Origin: Promethearchaeia archaeon
GTDB lineage: Archaea; Asgardarchaeota; Lokiarchaeia; Sigyniarchaeales; SOKP01
Length of the DNA: 55,739 nt
Assembly: GCA_029856155.1 (NCBI GenBank)
Contig: JAHQWL010000070.1
Span: forward strand, 1-55,739
Direction: 5' to 3'
The notes beneath the pieces are model-generated. The model saw only the letters and a program-made list of their open reading frames with translations. It ran no database searches and had not been told where the DNA came from. Positions 10,289 through 19,033 of the stretch are shown piece by piece (the first letter of the stretch is position 1; each line of letters opens with the position of its first letter). The translations under genes and the position numbers were made by a program.

Positions 10289-11278
10289 ATGAGCCAAATA
10301 CAAATAAGTCTACCTAATGAACCAAAAAATCGTATAGAATCAATAATAACTGCTTTAGATGAGAAATTAAATATTAAAAATAAGATTTTATTAACAGGAA
10401 AAAATAATTCATTAGTCATTGTTCGCTGTCAAAATAATAGAGTACCTAGAGTTCTTGAAGTACTGAACGAAATAGGAGTAGGAATTGAATTTGGGATAAT
10501 AGATATCTTAAAATTACAAGTAACGATTCCAGAGTTAAAAGAGGAAAAACAAGATATTTCCGAAGATATATCGAGCAGGGTATCCGTAGAAGAAATCGAA
10601 TCCACCATAAATGAAGGAATGGAATTACAAATTCATTATTATATATTTATTATGATAGCTGCTTTTATCGCAGGGGCAGGGCTTATATTAAATTCTACAG
10701 CAGTTATAATTGGGGCAATGATCATATCTCCATTAATGGGCCCTATTCTAGGTGTTTCATATGGTTTCATAAGTAAAAATTCACACTTAATTAAAAAGGG
10801 ATTACAGGGGCAAATTTTTAGTATCATTATCCCAATAGGTATTGGAGTTTTCTTAGCAAGCATAGCCTTCCTTATTTTTGGTACACCCTCCATAACCCAT
10901 GAAATGATGAGTAGAAATTTTCCGACGATTTTTGATATAATCGTGTCTATCGGTGCAGGTTTAGCTTTAGGATTTGCTATTACCGGAAAAATACAATCCT
11001 CTTTAGTAGGAATAGCTATTGCAGTTTCACTGATGCCTCCTGCCGTCAATGTCGGATTAGCTTTAATTTATGGTAATGTACTTTTATCAATTGGAAGTTT
11101 TACACTTTTAATGTCAAATATTCTTGCGATTAATTTTACAACACTATTGATATTTAAAATTAAAAAATTGAAGATATTAACAAAAAAATATCCTTTCTGG
11201 AAGGGTCCGGAAGAAGAGGCAGGTAATTTAGGTTTAGGTGTAAAATTAATCAGAAAAAGACCAAAGAAAGCTAACTAA
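10289..11278 (+). CDS. DUF389 family membrane protein
   Basis: 329 residues. A soluble N-terminal domain of about 110 residues is followed by about six membrane segments (about residues 112-285). The first contains the hallmark of the DUF389 / TIGR00341 'uncharacterized hydrophobic domain' family: AGAGLILNSTAVIIGAMIIS, then PLMGPILG. A second glycine-rich segment (GLALGFAITGKIQSS, SLMPPAVNVGLAL) is also typical. The family is widespread in bacteria and archaea and its biochemical function is not established; a transport or channel role is often guessed. It has its own promoter and no operon partners. Confidence 0.88.
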   Translation: MSQIQISLPNEPKNRIESIITALDEKLNIKNKILLTGKNNSLVIVRCQNNRVPRVLEVLNEIGVGIEFGIIDILKLQVTIPELKEEKQDISEDISSRVSVEEIESTINEGMELQIHYYIFIMIAAFIAGAGLILNSTAVIIGAMIISPLMGPILGVSYGFISKNSHLIKKGLQGQIFSIIIPIGIGVFLASIAFLIFGTPSITHEMMSRNFPTIFDIIVSIGAGLALGFAITGKIQSSLVGIAIAVSLMPPAVNVGLALIYGNVLLSIGSFTLLMSNILAINFTTLLIFKIKKLKILTKKYPFWKGPEEEAGNLGLGVKLIRKRPKKAN

Positions 11279-11327
11279 TATTAAAAATTCTATTATCATT
11301 TTATGCTATATATGAAATTATTCAATG

Positions 11328-12167
11328 TTAATGCGATCTGTGTCTGCGACTAATCCTTTCATAGTCAATTTGAATTATAGCTGTTATTCCTAATATATAT
11401 ATAACAATGTTATCTGGAATATGCGGCTTAATTTTCACCTTAATGAATTTACGTCCTTTCCAATAGACCAACACTTCTTTCAAACCATCTTTGAACATAT
11501 GATACAAATAATAGCCATTTCCTTTCAGTTTTATAATTTTATTTTTATATTGGTCTTCAAACCAATATTTGGGTTTACCCATCACCGTTGGATGTTTTAA
11601 TTTTCCAATGAATTTGCCTTCATCTTCTTCTCCTCCCTCATAGAATATATATGTAACAGTTTTTTGACGTATTGTTAAAAGTGGACGCCCTTCAAGATTT
11701 TTCAAACGATATATGGTATGGAATAGTGTACCTTCACGTTCAAAATAACCAAGTTCGACTTCAGATGAAGTCATTACCTTATACTCAAATGTGTATATTT
11801 TTTTAATTAAAAATACTCTATATTTATTAATAACTCTTTCAGATCCATCTAAAGCTCTTTCTTCAACCGGACCAAATGCCAATTTGGCTTTCTCAATCTG
11901 GTTCCTTGCTTTTCCTATACTCCGAGTTACAGATATTATAAAAATACCTGGTAAAATCATGAATACACCTATCAATAATAATATCAGTAATATATTATTG
12001 ATATATCTAGAAACATTAGTAGTATCTTCGATAAGAATTAATATCGAAACGTCAACGATTGTTAATACCAACCCTATACCCAATATAATTTTTCCAATGA
12101 GTTTTCCTGTATTTCTTTTTGTTTTAACATTTACATCTTTTACTTGTATGTGTTCTATCTTTATCAC
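11328..12167 (-). CDS. membrane-anchored protein with a possible tubby/scramblase-like domain
   Basis: 279 residues. Two hydrophobic segments near the N-terminus (about 23-48 and 56-82) are followed by a soluble domain of about 170 residues dominated by alternating beta strands (for example HTIYRLKNLEGRPLLTIRQK, then GKFIGKLKHP and a YWFEDQYKNKIIKLKG strand pair), then a final hydrophobic stretch near 253-268. The series of 'residue strand - D/N-G turn - strand' units resembles LURP-one/tubby C-terminal-like beta barrels, as in phospholipid scramblases, but I cannot confirm this. Low-complexity TATA-like sequence lies upstream on its strand near 12200. Function unknown. Confidence 0.6.
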   Translation of the reverse strand: MIKIEHIQVKDVNVKTKRNTGKLIGKIILGIGLVLTIVDVSILILIEDTTNVSRYINNILLILLLIGVFMILPGIFIISVTRSIGKARNQIEKAKLAFGPVEERALDGSERVINKYRVFLIKKIYTFEYKVMTSSEVELGYFEREGTLFHTIYRLKNLEGRPLLTIRQKTVTYIFYEGGEEDEGKFIGKLKHPTVMGKPKYWFEDQYKNKIIKLKGNGYYLYHMFKDGLKEVLVYWKGRKFIKVKIKPHIPDNIVIYILGITAIIQIDYERISRRHRSH

Positions 12168-12331
12168 CGTAAAATTAAAATCACATTTAACGTATCTTTT
12201 ATATTCACTTTTAATCCTTTCTTTTTATGAAGAATTCGATACTCCTAACTTTGAATTTTGGATTACTAATGCTAATGATTTTATATTAATATTTAACATT
12301 TTTGTAACCTTAGAAATCTACTTCTGATTGA

Positions 12332-12565
12332 TGTTCCGTTGTTATAGAGAATTCGTGGTACATCATTGATGAAAACTCTAAAAATGCGTAAGTTCTTTTT
12401 GATGTTGTTAAAATTTTTAGGAAATGGGAGATTCGAGAATTATCACCAATCCGTTTTATGATTGATACTGAATGGGCTTGGCTTGAAGGGAAAACCATAT
12501 GTAGGAGAACTATAATTTTAATTTTCAGTAATAGGCTTTTAATGGTTTTAATTTTCGTAATATAG
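12332..12565 (+). pseudogene. probable DDE/rve-type transposase remnant
   Basis: One frame from 12332 to the stop at 12563-12565 is broken by a single TAA at 12389-12391. It reads SWYIIDENSKNA, then VLFDVVKIFRKWEI, then RFMIDTEWAWLEGK. The spacing and pattern (hydrophobics-D-x-x-S-x-x-A-x-x-F-x-V, then hydrophobics-x-D-x-E/G-x-x) resemble the two aspartate strands of an rve/IS481-type integrase core. No start codon, no C-terminal half and no inverted repeats are visible. The rest of the 12168-12739 gap holds nothing else I can support. Confidence 0.35.
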
Positions 12566-12739
12566 TAAGTTAATTATTGTTTGATTATTTCTCAAAAATA
12601 TGATAAAATCAAATTTATAGTAAATAAATAATTTAAATACCTACATCTCAAATAGAATGAATTTTAAGTAAGAACTTAATTTTCTATCAATACAAATTCC
12701 AAAAATACAAATATTCTTTTTAAAGCAATCGCTAAAAAA

Positions 12740-14056
12740 ATGGTAAAATCAAATAATCCGAAGGAAACTGATTCTAAGATAACTCCTGACTTTGTTCCAA
12801 TGATTAGAATAGTTTTTTGGAATAGTTTAGGGTTCTTCTTTTTTACGTTTTTAATTCCATATGTTACAGCTCAACTCTTTGAGGCTTCAGGTACCGAGAT
12901 GGGACTAACATTCGCAAGTCAAACACTTGGAGGTTTAATAAGCACACCGATAGTAGGATATCTCACTGATAAAGTATCTAAGAAACTTTTGGTATTAATA
13001 GGGAGTTTTGGTAGAGCTGCATGTTATATCCTTATGTATCTTGGTATAATTCTTTCTTCTTTGATTATATTTGCAATAGGGCTTTTTATACTAGGATTTT
13101 TTGTTGGATTTTTTTGGAGTCCTTTAAATGCATTGATTTCAGAGAAATCCCATAAGACATTTCGTTCTTCCGCATTTGGAAAACAAGGTGGAATGCTTGG
13201 TAAAGGAAATTTGGTGGGATCGATTGTTAGTTTTCTTATTTTTGGAGTAGCAAACTATTATGTGCCGAGTAATATATTTATAGTTTATTTTCCCTTAATT
13301 TTATTTACAATCTCTAATATCTATGCAGGAATCATATTTCATAAGAATGTGGACGAAAAATTAACATATGAAATTCATTTCAATCAGGTAAACTTATCCT
13401 CAGAGAAAATAATTGATAACATTTCAATTGAATCAAAAAAAGAAACTAATAATATTTCACCAAAATTATCTCTCGGTTTCCTCATAGGTTTTATCATTTT
13501 AATAACTGCTTTTATGACAAGTAGTGCAAATCAAACAATAGCTCCACCCTTTTTTCAAGTTTATTTAATAAATGAGTTAAAAGTAACTGACGCAACATTG
13601 GTAATGATTATTTATTTCCCTAGTCAAATAATATCATTGCTACTCGCTCCACGGATGGGTAAAGTAGCTGACAGAATCAAACCTCAAATTGCTATAACCT
13701 TTATTAGTGGATTCGGAGCTCTTGTAACATGGCTTATAGTAAATAGCTCGTCAGGATTAATGTTTGGGATTATTTTAACATTTGATGTTACCTTGGCTTG
13801 GGCTAGTTCTTTAGTATTGCAAAATGTACTAAGTCGCATATCTAAAGGACATCGAGGTAAAATATTTGGTATGACTCAATGGATGAGTTTCCTTGGAGCT
13901 ATCTTAGGTCCTATTGTAGGAGGATTAGCATGGGATCACTTAGGACCACAAGCACCATTTATAATCTCCATATTTATAGAATTGTCTGTGATACCACTAT
14001 ACATTACAGCTATAAAGATATTGAAACCATATATGGCTGAAAAAATAGAAGAATAA
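12740..14056 (+). CDS. MFS-type transporter
   Basis: 438 residues with about twelve membrane segments in two halves separated by a hydrophilic loop (about residues 205-240). The first cytoplasmic loop contains the MFS motif A in degenerate form (GYLTDKVSKK, consensus G-x-L-x-D-x-x-G-R-K). The matching loop of the second half has GKVADRIKPQ, and a later loop has RGKIFG. The family moves small solutes with proton or sodium gradients; the substrate cannot be told. The gene is monocistronic; the tRNA gene follows 73 bases downstream. Confidence 0.85.
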   Translation: MVKSNNPKETDSKITPDFVPMIRIVFWNSLGFFFFTFLIPYVTAQLFEASGTEMGLTFASQTLGGLISTPIVGYLTDKVSKKLLVLIGSFGRAACYILMYLGIILSSLIIFAIGLFILGFFVGFFWSPLNALISEKSHKTFRSSAFGKQGGMLGKGNLVGSIVSFLIFGVANYYVPSNIFIVYFPLILFTISNIYAGIIFHKNVDEKLTYEIHFNQVNLSSEKIIDNISIESKKETNNISPKLSLGFLIGFIILITAFMTSSANQTIAPPFFQVYLINELKVTDATLVMIIYFPSQIISLLLAPRMGKVADRIKPQIAITFISGFGALVTWLIVNSSSGLMFGIILTFDVTLAWASSLVLQNVLSRISKGHRGKIFGMTQWMSFLGAILGPIVGGLAWDHLGPQAPFIISIFIELSVIPLYITAIKILKPYMAEKIEE

Positions 14057-14129
14057 TAAAAGATATGCTAAAGGACTCCTAAAATAATAAAATTTAATTA
14101 TTTGGTAATGTTTTTTAATATATAATATT

Positions 14130-14201
14130 GGGCCTATGGATTAGTGGAAGATCGTTCGCTTGGCATGCGAAAGGCCGCGGGTTCAATTCCCGCTAGGTCC
14201 A
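14130..14201 (+). tRNA. tRNA-Ala (anticodon GGC)
   Basis: The cloverleaf closes fully. Acceptor GGGCCTA pairs with TAGGTCC and includes the G3-U70 wobble that defines alanine tRNAs. The D stem is GATT/GATC. The anticodon stem TTCGC/GCGAA carries the loop TTGGCAT with anticodon GGC at 34-36. The T arm is GCGGG-TTCAATT-CCCGC. The discriminator is A and CCA is not encoded, as is common in archaea. There is no intron. Confidence 0.97.
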
Positions 14202-14260
14202 AAATTCTTTCTTGATTTTAGTTAATTTTATGAAACTTAATTGAAGTAAAGTCAAAAAAA

Positions 14261-15013
14261 ATGCCTGTCGAGCCAAAAATTGCTGCCACTGTAGTATTAT
14301 TACGTGAACGAGTACCAAATTCAGAATCTGATGATGATTGTGAATTTGAAGTATTCATGGTCAAGCGACATGAAAATGCCAGGTTTATGAGTGCTCACCA
14401 TGTATTCCCTGGTGGAGGGATAGAAGCACAAGATATGACTCTAGAATCAAGAGCAAGAATAATCGGACCTGATAAAGAGATTCTAAGTATTGTTAAAGAA
14501 GTATGTGATGAGCCGTCTGATCTTTGGATAATTGCGATACGCGAACTTTTTGAAGAAACTGGGATTCTAATCGCAACGCAAGATAAAGTAAATATTATTG
14601 AAATAAATAGAGATAATGGCACGAAATTTAAAAATTATCAAGAGGCACTTCAAAAGGATCGGGAAACTATGACAAGTATTCTGATAAAGGAGAATCTTTA
14701 TTATACTGCGAATTATTTAAAATATTTTGGAAGACTAATCACCCCTAAGTCATCTCCTATTCGATTTGATACCCAATTTTTTCTATGTAAATTTACTCAG
14801 AATCAGAATATTAATTTGTTTAGAGACGAATTAACAGAAGGATTATGGGGTTCTCCAAGATTTTTTTTGAAATTATTTCGAAAAAAGAAGATTAAAATAA
14901 TTTTCCCTCAATATACAACACTTAATCGACTTAAAAGATTTAAGACAATTCAAGAAGCTTTTTCTAATTCGAGAAATGGATTCAAAATGGTTCAAGTGAA
15001 GGATTTTAGATAA
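14261..15013 (+). CDS. NUDIX hydrolase, NUDT19/CoA-diphosphatase-like
   Basis: 250 residues. The Nudix box is split: GGGIE at 51-55, then about 39 residues, then RELFEETGILI from Arg94 with Glu95, Glu98 and Glu99 as metal ligands. The normal gap is about seven residues. A long insertion between these two halves is the mark of the NUDT19/NUDT18-type branch, several of which cleave CoA and acyl-CoA. Family enzymes hydrolyse nucleoside diphosphates linked to another group; CoA as substrate is inference. The gene lies 59 bases after tRNA-Ala. Confidence 0.85.
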   Translation: MPVEPKIAATVVLLRERVPNSESDDDCEFEVFMVKRHENARFMSAHHVFPGGGIEAQDMTLESRARIIGPDKEILSIVKEVCDEPSDLWIIAIRELFEETGILIATQDKVNIIEINRDNGTKFKNYQEALQKDRETMTSILIKENLYYTANYLKYFGRLITPKSSPIRFDTQFFLCKFTQNQNINLFRDELTEGLWGSPRFFLKLFRKKKIKIIFPQYTTLNRLKRFKTIQEAFSNSRNGFKMVQVKDFR

Positions 15014-15200
15014 CTTAGATTATGGTTAAGGTACAAGGTTTATCACTTTAATTCTACTTTACAAATTTTATTTTTATTATCTAGGTCATTAAACACTTCT
15101 CACAGAAATACAATAAAAATTAAAATATATCAAATGAGGAAGATAATTAAATAGAAATACAAATTAATATAATAAAACAAATTTAACGAGGTAGTTTATT

Positions 15201-15698
15201 GTGGTAAAAGGAAAAGGATTAGCTATCTTCGCCCTTATTATTGGGATATCGGGTTTAGGGTTAGGAGTGTATTCTCTTGTTATCCCTCCGCGACAGATTA
15301 GTGGCATTCAGAAAACTTGGTTTATATATGATTCAGGAGTCCATTTCACAAATCCAACTTACACAGATATTCCTATTAATGCTATTAAAATTAATTTTAC
15401 AGTAAAATCAGGAGAATCAGTATATGGAATTTTTAATACATGGGCTACATTAGTCGAGATTGGAGAGGCTGCAATTATATTCAATTTTGCTCTAGACGGG
15501 TTTGTAATAACGAGTCCTGTTTCTCCAGAGGTAATATTTTCTAGTGATCATCTAGCTATAAGTGGGTCAGTTACACTTCAAATGGCTACAGATACAATTT
15601 TACCAGGACTTCATTCTATTACTATAAACATACAAGGAAACTTCTTGAATAACGCTATCGAAGAAAGCACGTTGTTAATTCAAACATATCTCCCTTAA
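15201..15698 (+). CDS. membrane-anchored exported protein, unknown
   Basis: 165 residues starting at GTG, with CGAGG twelve bases before. A single hydrophobic helix at residues 6-27 (GLAIFALIIGISGLGLGVYS) acts as signal or anchor. The rest has the alternating beta pattern of an extracellular sandwich domain with few charges (GVHFTNPTYTDIPINAIKINF). TATA-like AAAATATAT lies near 15120. Similar single-anchor beta-sandwich proteins are common in Asgard genomes. I cannot assign a function. Confidence 0.65.
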   Translation: MVKGKGLAIFALIIGISGLGLGVYSLVIPPRQISGIQKTWFIYDSGVHFTNPTYTDIPINAIKINFTVKSGESVYGIFNTWATLVEIGEAAIIFNFALDGFVITSPVSPEVIFSSDHLAISGSVTLQMATDTILPGLHSITINIQGNFLNNAIEESTLLIQTYLP

Positions 15699-15908
15699 AA
15701 ATTTATTGAACATTGTAATATTGACCGTATAAATAGTGTTTTTTTTTTTCTTATTTGTTTAGATATATTTTTGATTTCATCAATACTATTTTTTTGTTCA
15801 GATGAAACGAACTTATATGCATTCTCAACAATTTCAGAAATAAATTCAATTTTGCCTTTTTTACCTTTTAATTGAAAATTGGAGATTAATGGAGAAACAG
15901 AGATTTTT
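15695..15908 (-). pseudogene. C-terminal remnant, in frame behind the zinc-ribbon protein gene
   Basis: After the stop of the 15917-16663 gene, the same frame continues through a second stop (TAA, about 15909-15911). It then reads about 70 codons of protein-like sequence (PLISNFQLKGKKGKIEFISE, NSIDEIKNISKQIRKKK) before a stop overlapping the end of the convergent gene. No start codon is present. It may be a lost C-terminal extension of the upstream gene or a separate fragment. Confidence 0.3.
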
Positions 15909-15916
15909 TATCCTAA

Positions 15917-16663
15917 TTATCTTGAAGCGTAGAAAGGAAGAGTGCTGAATTTCTTTTGGATTTCGTTAAATGGGTGTAAAACCATTTTTTTGGTGAGTTC
16001 CAATTTATCCTCTGTATCTGCGTAAATGCTGTACCATTTTACAGATTTACCAAAAACAGTTTTTAGTATTACTTTCTTATTAAGGAGGACGTCCTTTGCC
16101 ACATTATTTGGAATATTCCCAAGTGAATCCTTATAAACTTTTTCTATAGCAGTTTTTACTTTCATCTTGGGATTAGCTTGTAATTTAATAACTACGTTAT
16201 CCATATAGTCTTTATATTCACTTAAATAGCCAAAAGTTTTTTCAGCATAATCAATAACTTTTTGAGCGTCTATTTTATTCACATCAAAACTTTGAAATGT
16301 TGCTTCAATCCTTTCTTTAGCTTTATCTACAAGCCCTACTTTAAGTTCTTTAATAAGAACATCTATTGATCCTTGATCAGATAAAACATCATTAGCCATC
16401 TGTTCTAATCTTGAGAGTAGGTTTTTATCTATCTCTAGTGGTAAAGATTGAGTACTCTCATTGGCAACTTCTATTTTATGGTCTTGTTCCGTATCAGATT
16501 TATTCGCTATATGAATCTCTGCAGTTTCTTTCTGCATTTGATTTTCTTGTTGTTCTGCTGTTATGCATGAAGGGCAAATTCCGCTATATGTATGTACCTC
16601 ACCTATCCAGGTTTCAGTATTATAAACCTTTTTACATTTCTCACAATGATTATATTTTACCAT
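15917..16663 (-). CDS. protein with N-terminal zinc ribbon, unknown
   Basis: 248 residues. An N-terminal ribbon has Cys7-x2-Cys10 and Cys30-x2-Cys33 (NHCEKCKK ... GICPSCI). A low-complexity acidic linker (about 38-75) is followed by a helical domain with an amphipathic region and a well-formed C-terminal part (VKWYSIYADTEDKLELTKKM, ending LPFYASR). No catalytic motif is recognised. A nucleic-acid or protein adaptor role would be a guess. It is convergent with the exported protein gene and tail-to-tail with the remnant described above. Confidence 0.65.
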   Translation of the reverse strand: MVKYNHCEKCKKVYNTETWIGEVHTYSGICPSCITAEQQENQMQKETAEIHIANKSDTEQDHKIEVANESTQSLPLEIDKNLLSRLEQMANDVLSDQGSIDVLIKELKVGLVDKAKERIEATFQSFDVNKIDAQKVIDYAEKTFGYLSEYKDYMDNVVIKLQANPKMKVKTAIEKVYKDSLGNIPNNVAKDVLLNKKVILKTVFGKSVKWYSIYADTEDKLELTKKMVLHPFNEIQKKFSTLPFYASR

Positions 16664-16787
16664 AAATAATTCATATCTTGTTTTTTAAACATTTGAAATT
16701 TACTTTTTAAGGCGAATATATTGATTGAATTTAAAATTAATAGAGTTAGCGATAATTTAAAGATAATGTATTTTTTTTTATTCTTTT

Positions 16788-17020
16788 TTACAAATTCCTC
16801 ATTCTTTCTGAAGCACGTACCATCATGCGACATGTTAATTCTTTAAAAGCATCTTCAATATTTTCGCCTGTTTTAGTAGAAGTTTCAATGTAAATCCTTT
16901 CGTTATTTTCTGCGTATTCCCTTATTGTCTCAAAATCAATTAAGCACCCAATTTCTTCTATTAAATATATTTTATTTCCTACACAATAATAGAGGGAATA
17001 TTATCTATATTAGCCAGAAA
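16788..17020 (-). pseudogene. decayed small GTPase (C-terminal part)
   Basis: The minus strand reads IYIETSTKTGENIEDAFKEL and ends ASERMRNL, almost the same as the end of the intact GTPase at 20105-20647 (IYIETSAKTGENVEDAFKEL ... ASERIKDL). The N-K-x-D motif has become N-K-I-Y. A frame break separates it from the preceding strand (NIPSIIV). The P-loop half is missing. This is a truncated duplicate, about 3.1 kb from its relative and in the same orientation. Confidence 0.8.
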
Positions 17021-17080
17021 AAGGGTTTACTTTACATAGATATCTCTCTAATTCGCATCCACTAAATAATGAAAAAAGAA

Positions 17081-17096
17081 GAAAAGTTTTATATAC
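17081..17096 (+). promoter_or_regulatory. BRE/TATA promoter of the ABC operon
   Basis: GAAAAG followed by TTTTATATA (17087-17095) is a textbook archaeal BRE plus TATA. Transcription should start near 17118, downstream of the first possible ATG (17107). That makes ATG 17140 the likely start of the ATPase. Confidence 0.65.
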
Positions 17097-17139
17097 AGAA
17101 TTATACATGCATTTATTGAGCAAAATAGGCAAAATACCA

Positions 17140-18177
17140 ATGACTGAAACAGTTATTCAATTAGATAATGTTTGTAAGAACTTTGGAAGTTTAAAAGCTG
17201 TTAATAATTTAAGCTTAGAAGTTAAAAAAGGTGAAGTTATTGGATTTGTGGGACCAAATGGGGCTGGCAAGACCACAACATTAAAATTAATTGCTAAGTT
17301 AATGAGACCAAATTCTGGTCAAATTTTAATAATTAATAAACAAGGAAAATTACAGAATCTTCATGAAAATCATAAAAATCTGATTGAAATGGGATTCTTA
17401 ATAGATATACCACATTTTTATAATTCCACACCATATAGAATATTAAAATATATTGCGAACCTGAGAAATTATCCTAAAGAAAAATTAAACCAGAGAATAG
17501 ATGACCTTCTATCAGACTTTAATTTAAGTAAATGGAAGTATAGGAAGATTAAAAATTTCTCAAAAGGAATGATCCAAAAATTAGGTTTTATAGTAGCAAT
17601 AATTCATGATCCCGAAATTGTAATATTAGATGAACCTCAAACAGGGTTAGATCCTACTGCTCGTATTGACGTACGAAAACATATAAGATCGCTTCAAAAG
17701 AAAGGAAAGACAATCTTTGTCGCTTCTCATATGTTATATGAAATAACTGAAGTATGCGACAAAATCGCACTATTAAATGAAGGATCGCTCGTAGGATTTG
17801 ATACATTAGATAATTTAGAGTTTTTACTCAGGGTTAAGGAAATAGTCTGTAAGATCACGAAACCAATCCCACCAGAAAAAATAGACTCAATATTAAAAAA
17901 ACTTGTCCAAAGTCTTGAACCCTACTTAGAACATGATTTAGATCCAACGATTTCTGAGGAATCTATAAAATATAATCCAAATGAGAAGAGTTTTTTTATC
18001 TATTATGATGGTACTGAAGAATCAAGTACTAAGATATTAAACATTTTAGTTAATGAATTCAAATCCGATTTTACAATTTCTTCATTTTCTAAACCAAAAA
18101 CTGTACAGTTAGAAAGATTATATACTCAAATGATATATGATAATGAAAATCCAAAATTAAATAAAGATGCTATATGA
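17140..18177 (+). CDS. ABC transporter ATP-binding protein
   Basis: 345 residues from ATG 17140. An earlier in-frame ATG at 17107 lies upstream of the predicted transcript start. Walker A GPNGAGKTT, the Q-loop region, signature FSKGMIQKLG, Walker B IVILDEPQTGLD and the switch His (VASHML) are all present. The S-K-G-M-x-Q signature is typical of DRA-type ATPases that pair with ABC-2 permeases. A C-terminal extension of about 110 residues carries the extra beta domain of that group. The permease gene overlaps by four bases (ATGA), so the two are translationally coupled. Confidence 0.92.
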   Translation: MTETVIQLDNVCKNFGSLKAVNNLSLEVKKGEVIGFVGPNGAGKTTTLKLIAKLMRPNSGQILIINKQGKLQNLHENHKNLIEMGFLIDIPHFYNSTPYRILKYIANLRNYPKEKLNQRIDDLLSDFNLSKWKYRKIKNFSKGMIQKLGFIVAIIHDPEIVILDEPQTGLDPTARIDVRKHIRSLQKKGKTIFVASHMLYEITEVCDKIALLNEGSLVGFDTLDNLEFLLRVKEIVCKITKPIPPEKIDSILKKLVQSLEPYLEHDLDPTISEESIKYNPNEKSFFIYYDGTEESSTKILNILVNEFKSDFTISSFSKPKTVQLERLYTQMIYDNENPKLNKDAI

Positions 18178-18989
18178 AAATGCAATCAATAAATAATGTA
18201 CATGTAAAAATAAAACCTATTTTTCATACTTTTTCTTTTGAAATAAAGCTTCAAATGAAAAAATTTTTAATTTTTTCAGTTGTGACTATTCTTCTAATTA
18301 CTTTAAATAGCTATTTATCATACATAACAATATTTTCCCGAACTATACCACCTTCACAAGCTCATTTTTATGAATCTGGAAACAGTACTTTAATTTTAAT
18401 TATTGTTTTAGCCATCAGTTTCTTTTTTGGAGGTGTTATTTGTTCTGAATTTAAAAATAAAACGGGAATGGTAATATTACCCCTTACAAATAGATTTAAA
18501 TTGCTTATTGGAAAGTATTTTGCAAATTTAGTTTTTGTAATTGGAATTGCTGCCGTTTATTATTTAACAATGGCACTTTTTGCCTACAATTTCTATGGTG
18601 GTCCACTAATTAAAAATTTAGTATATAGTTTTGGATTTACTATATTATGTATTCTTACGTTAGGTAGTATAGCAACTTTTTTAAGTTCAATTATGCCATC
18701 TCAAATTTCTGTAATTGTGATTTTAATTGGATATGTTATAATACTGGAACCGATTCTTTCTTTTGTTATTTGGGGGATTAATAGTGAATTAGAACCATTA
18801 TATTCATTATCTTATATTTTTAATATTATAAATTATGTTTTATATCCAAATTTTTCAACTTTAGATAGACGCGAATTTGATGGGCGGTGGATATATCCAA
18901 GTATAGAAGTAGCATTAACATTTTTATCAATATATACTGTAATATTCTTCATTTTTGGATTTTTATTATTTAAAAGAAGAGAATTTTAA
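18174..18989 (+). CDS. ABC-2 type permease
   Basis: 271 residues with about six membrane segments (near 35-52, 75-93, 115-135, 143-168, 178-200, 243-265). The N-terminal soluble stretch and the CSEFKNKTGMVILPLTNRFK loop after the second segment are typical of ABC-2 permeases (the E-x-x-x-G-T-x-x-x-L-L pattern). It forms the channel for the ATPase encoded upstream with a four-base overlap. Substrate unknown. Confidence 0.8.
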   Translation: MKMQSINNVHVKIKPIFHTFSFEIKLQMKKFLIFSVVTILLITLNSYLSYITIFSRTIPPSQAHFYESGNSTLILIIVLAISFFFGGVICSEFKNKTGMVILPLTNRFKLLIGKYFANLVFVIGIAAVYYLTMALFAYNFYGGPLIKNLVYSFGFTILCILTLGSIATFLSSIMPSQISVIVILIGYVIILEPILSFVIWGINSELEPLYSLSYIFNIINYVLYPNFSTLDRREFDGRWIYPSIEVALTFLSIYTVIFFIFGFLLFKRREF

Positions 18990-19033
18990 GATTAACTTAA
19001 AAAAATAATAAAGTGCTTGAGGGTTCATAATAT

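Noticed and set aside
11791..12327. A long plus-strand frame of 178 codons starting inside the minus-strand membrane protein gene
   Set aside because: It overlaps most of a well-formed opposite-strand gene, is low-complexity Ile/Asn-rich and shows no domain; a shadow frame.
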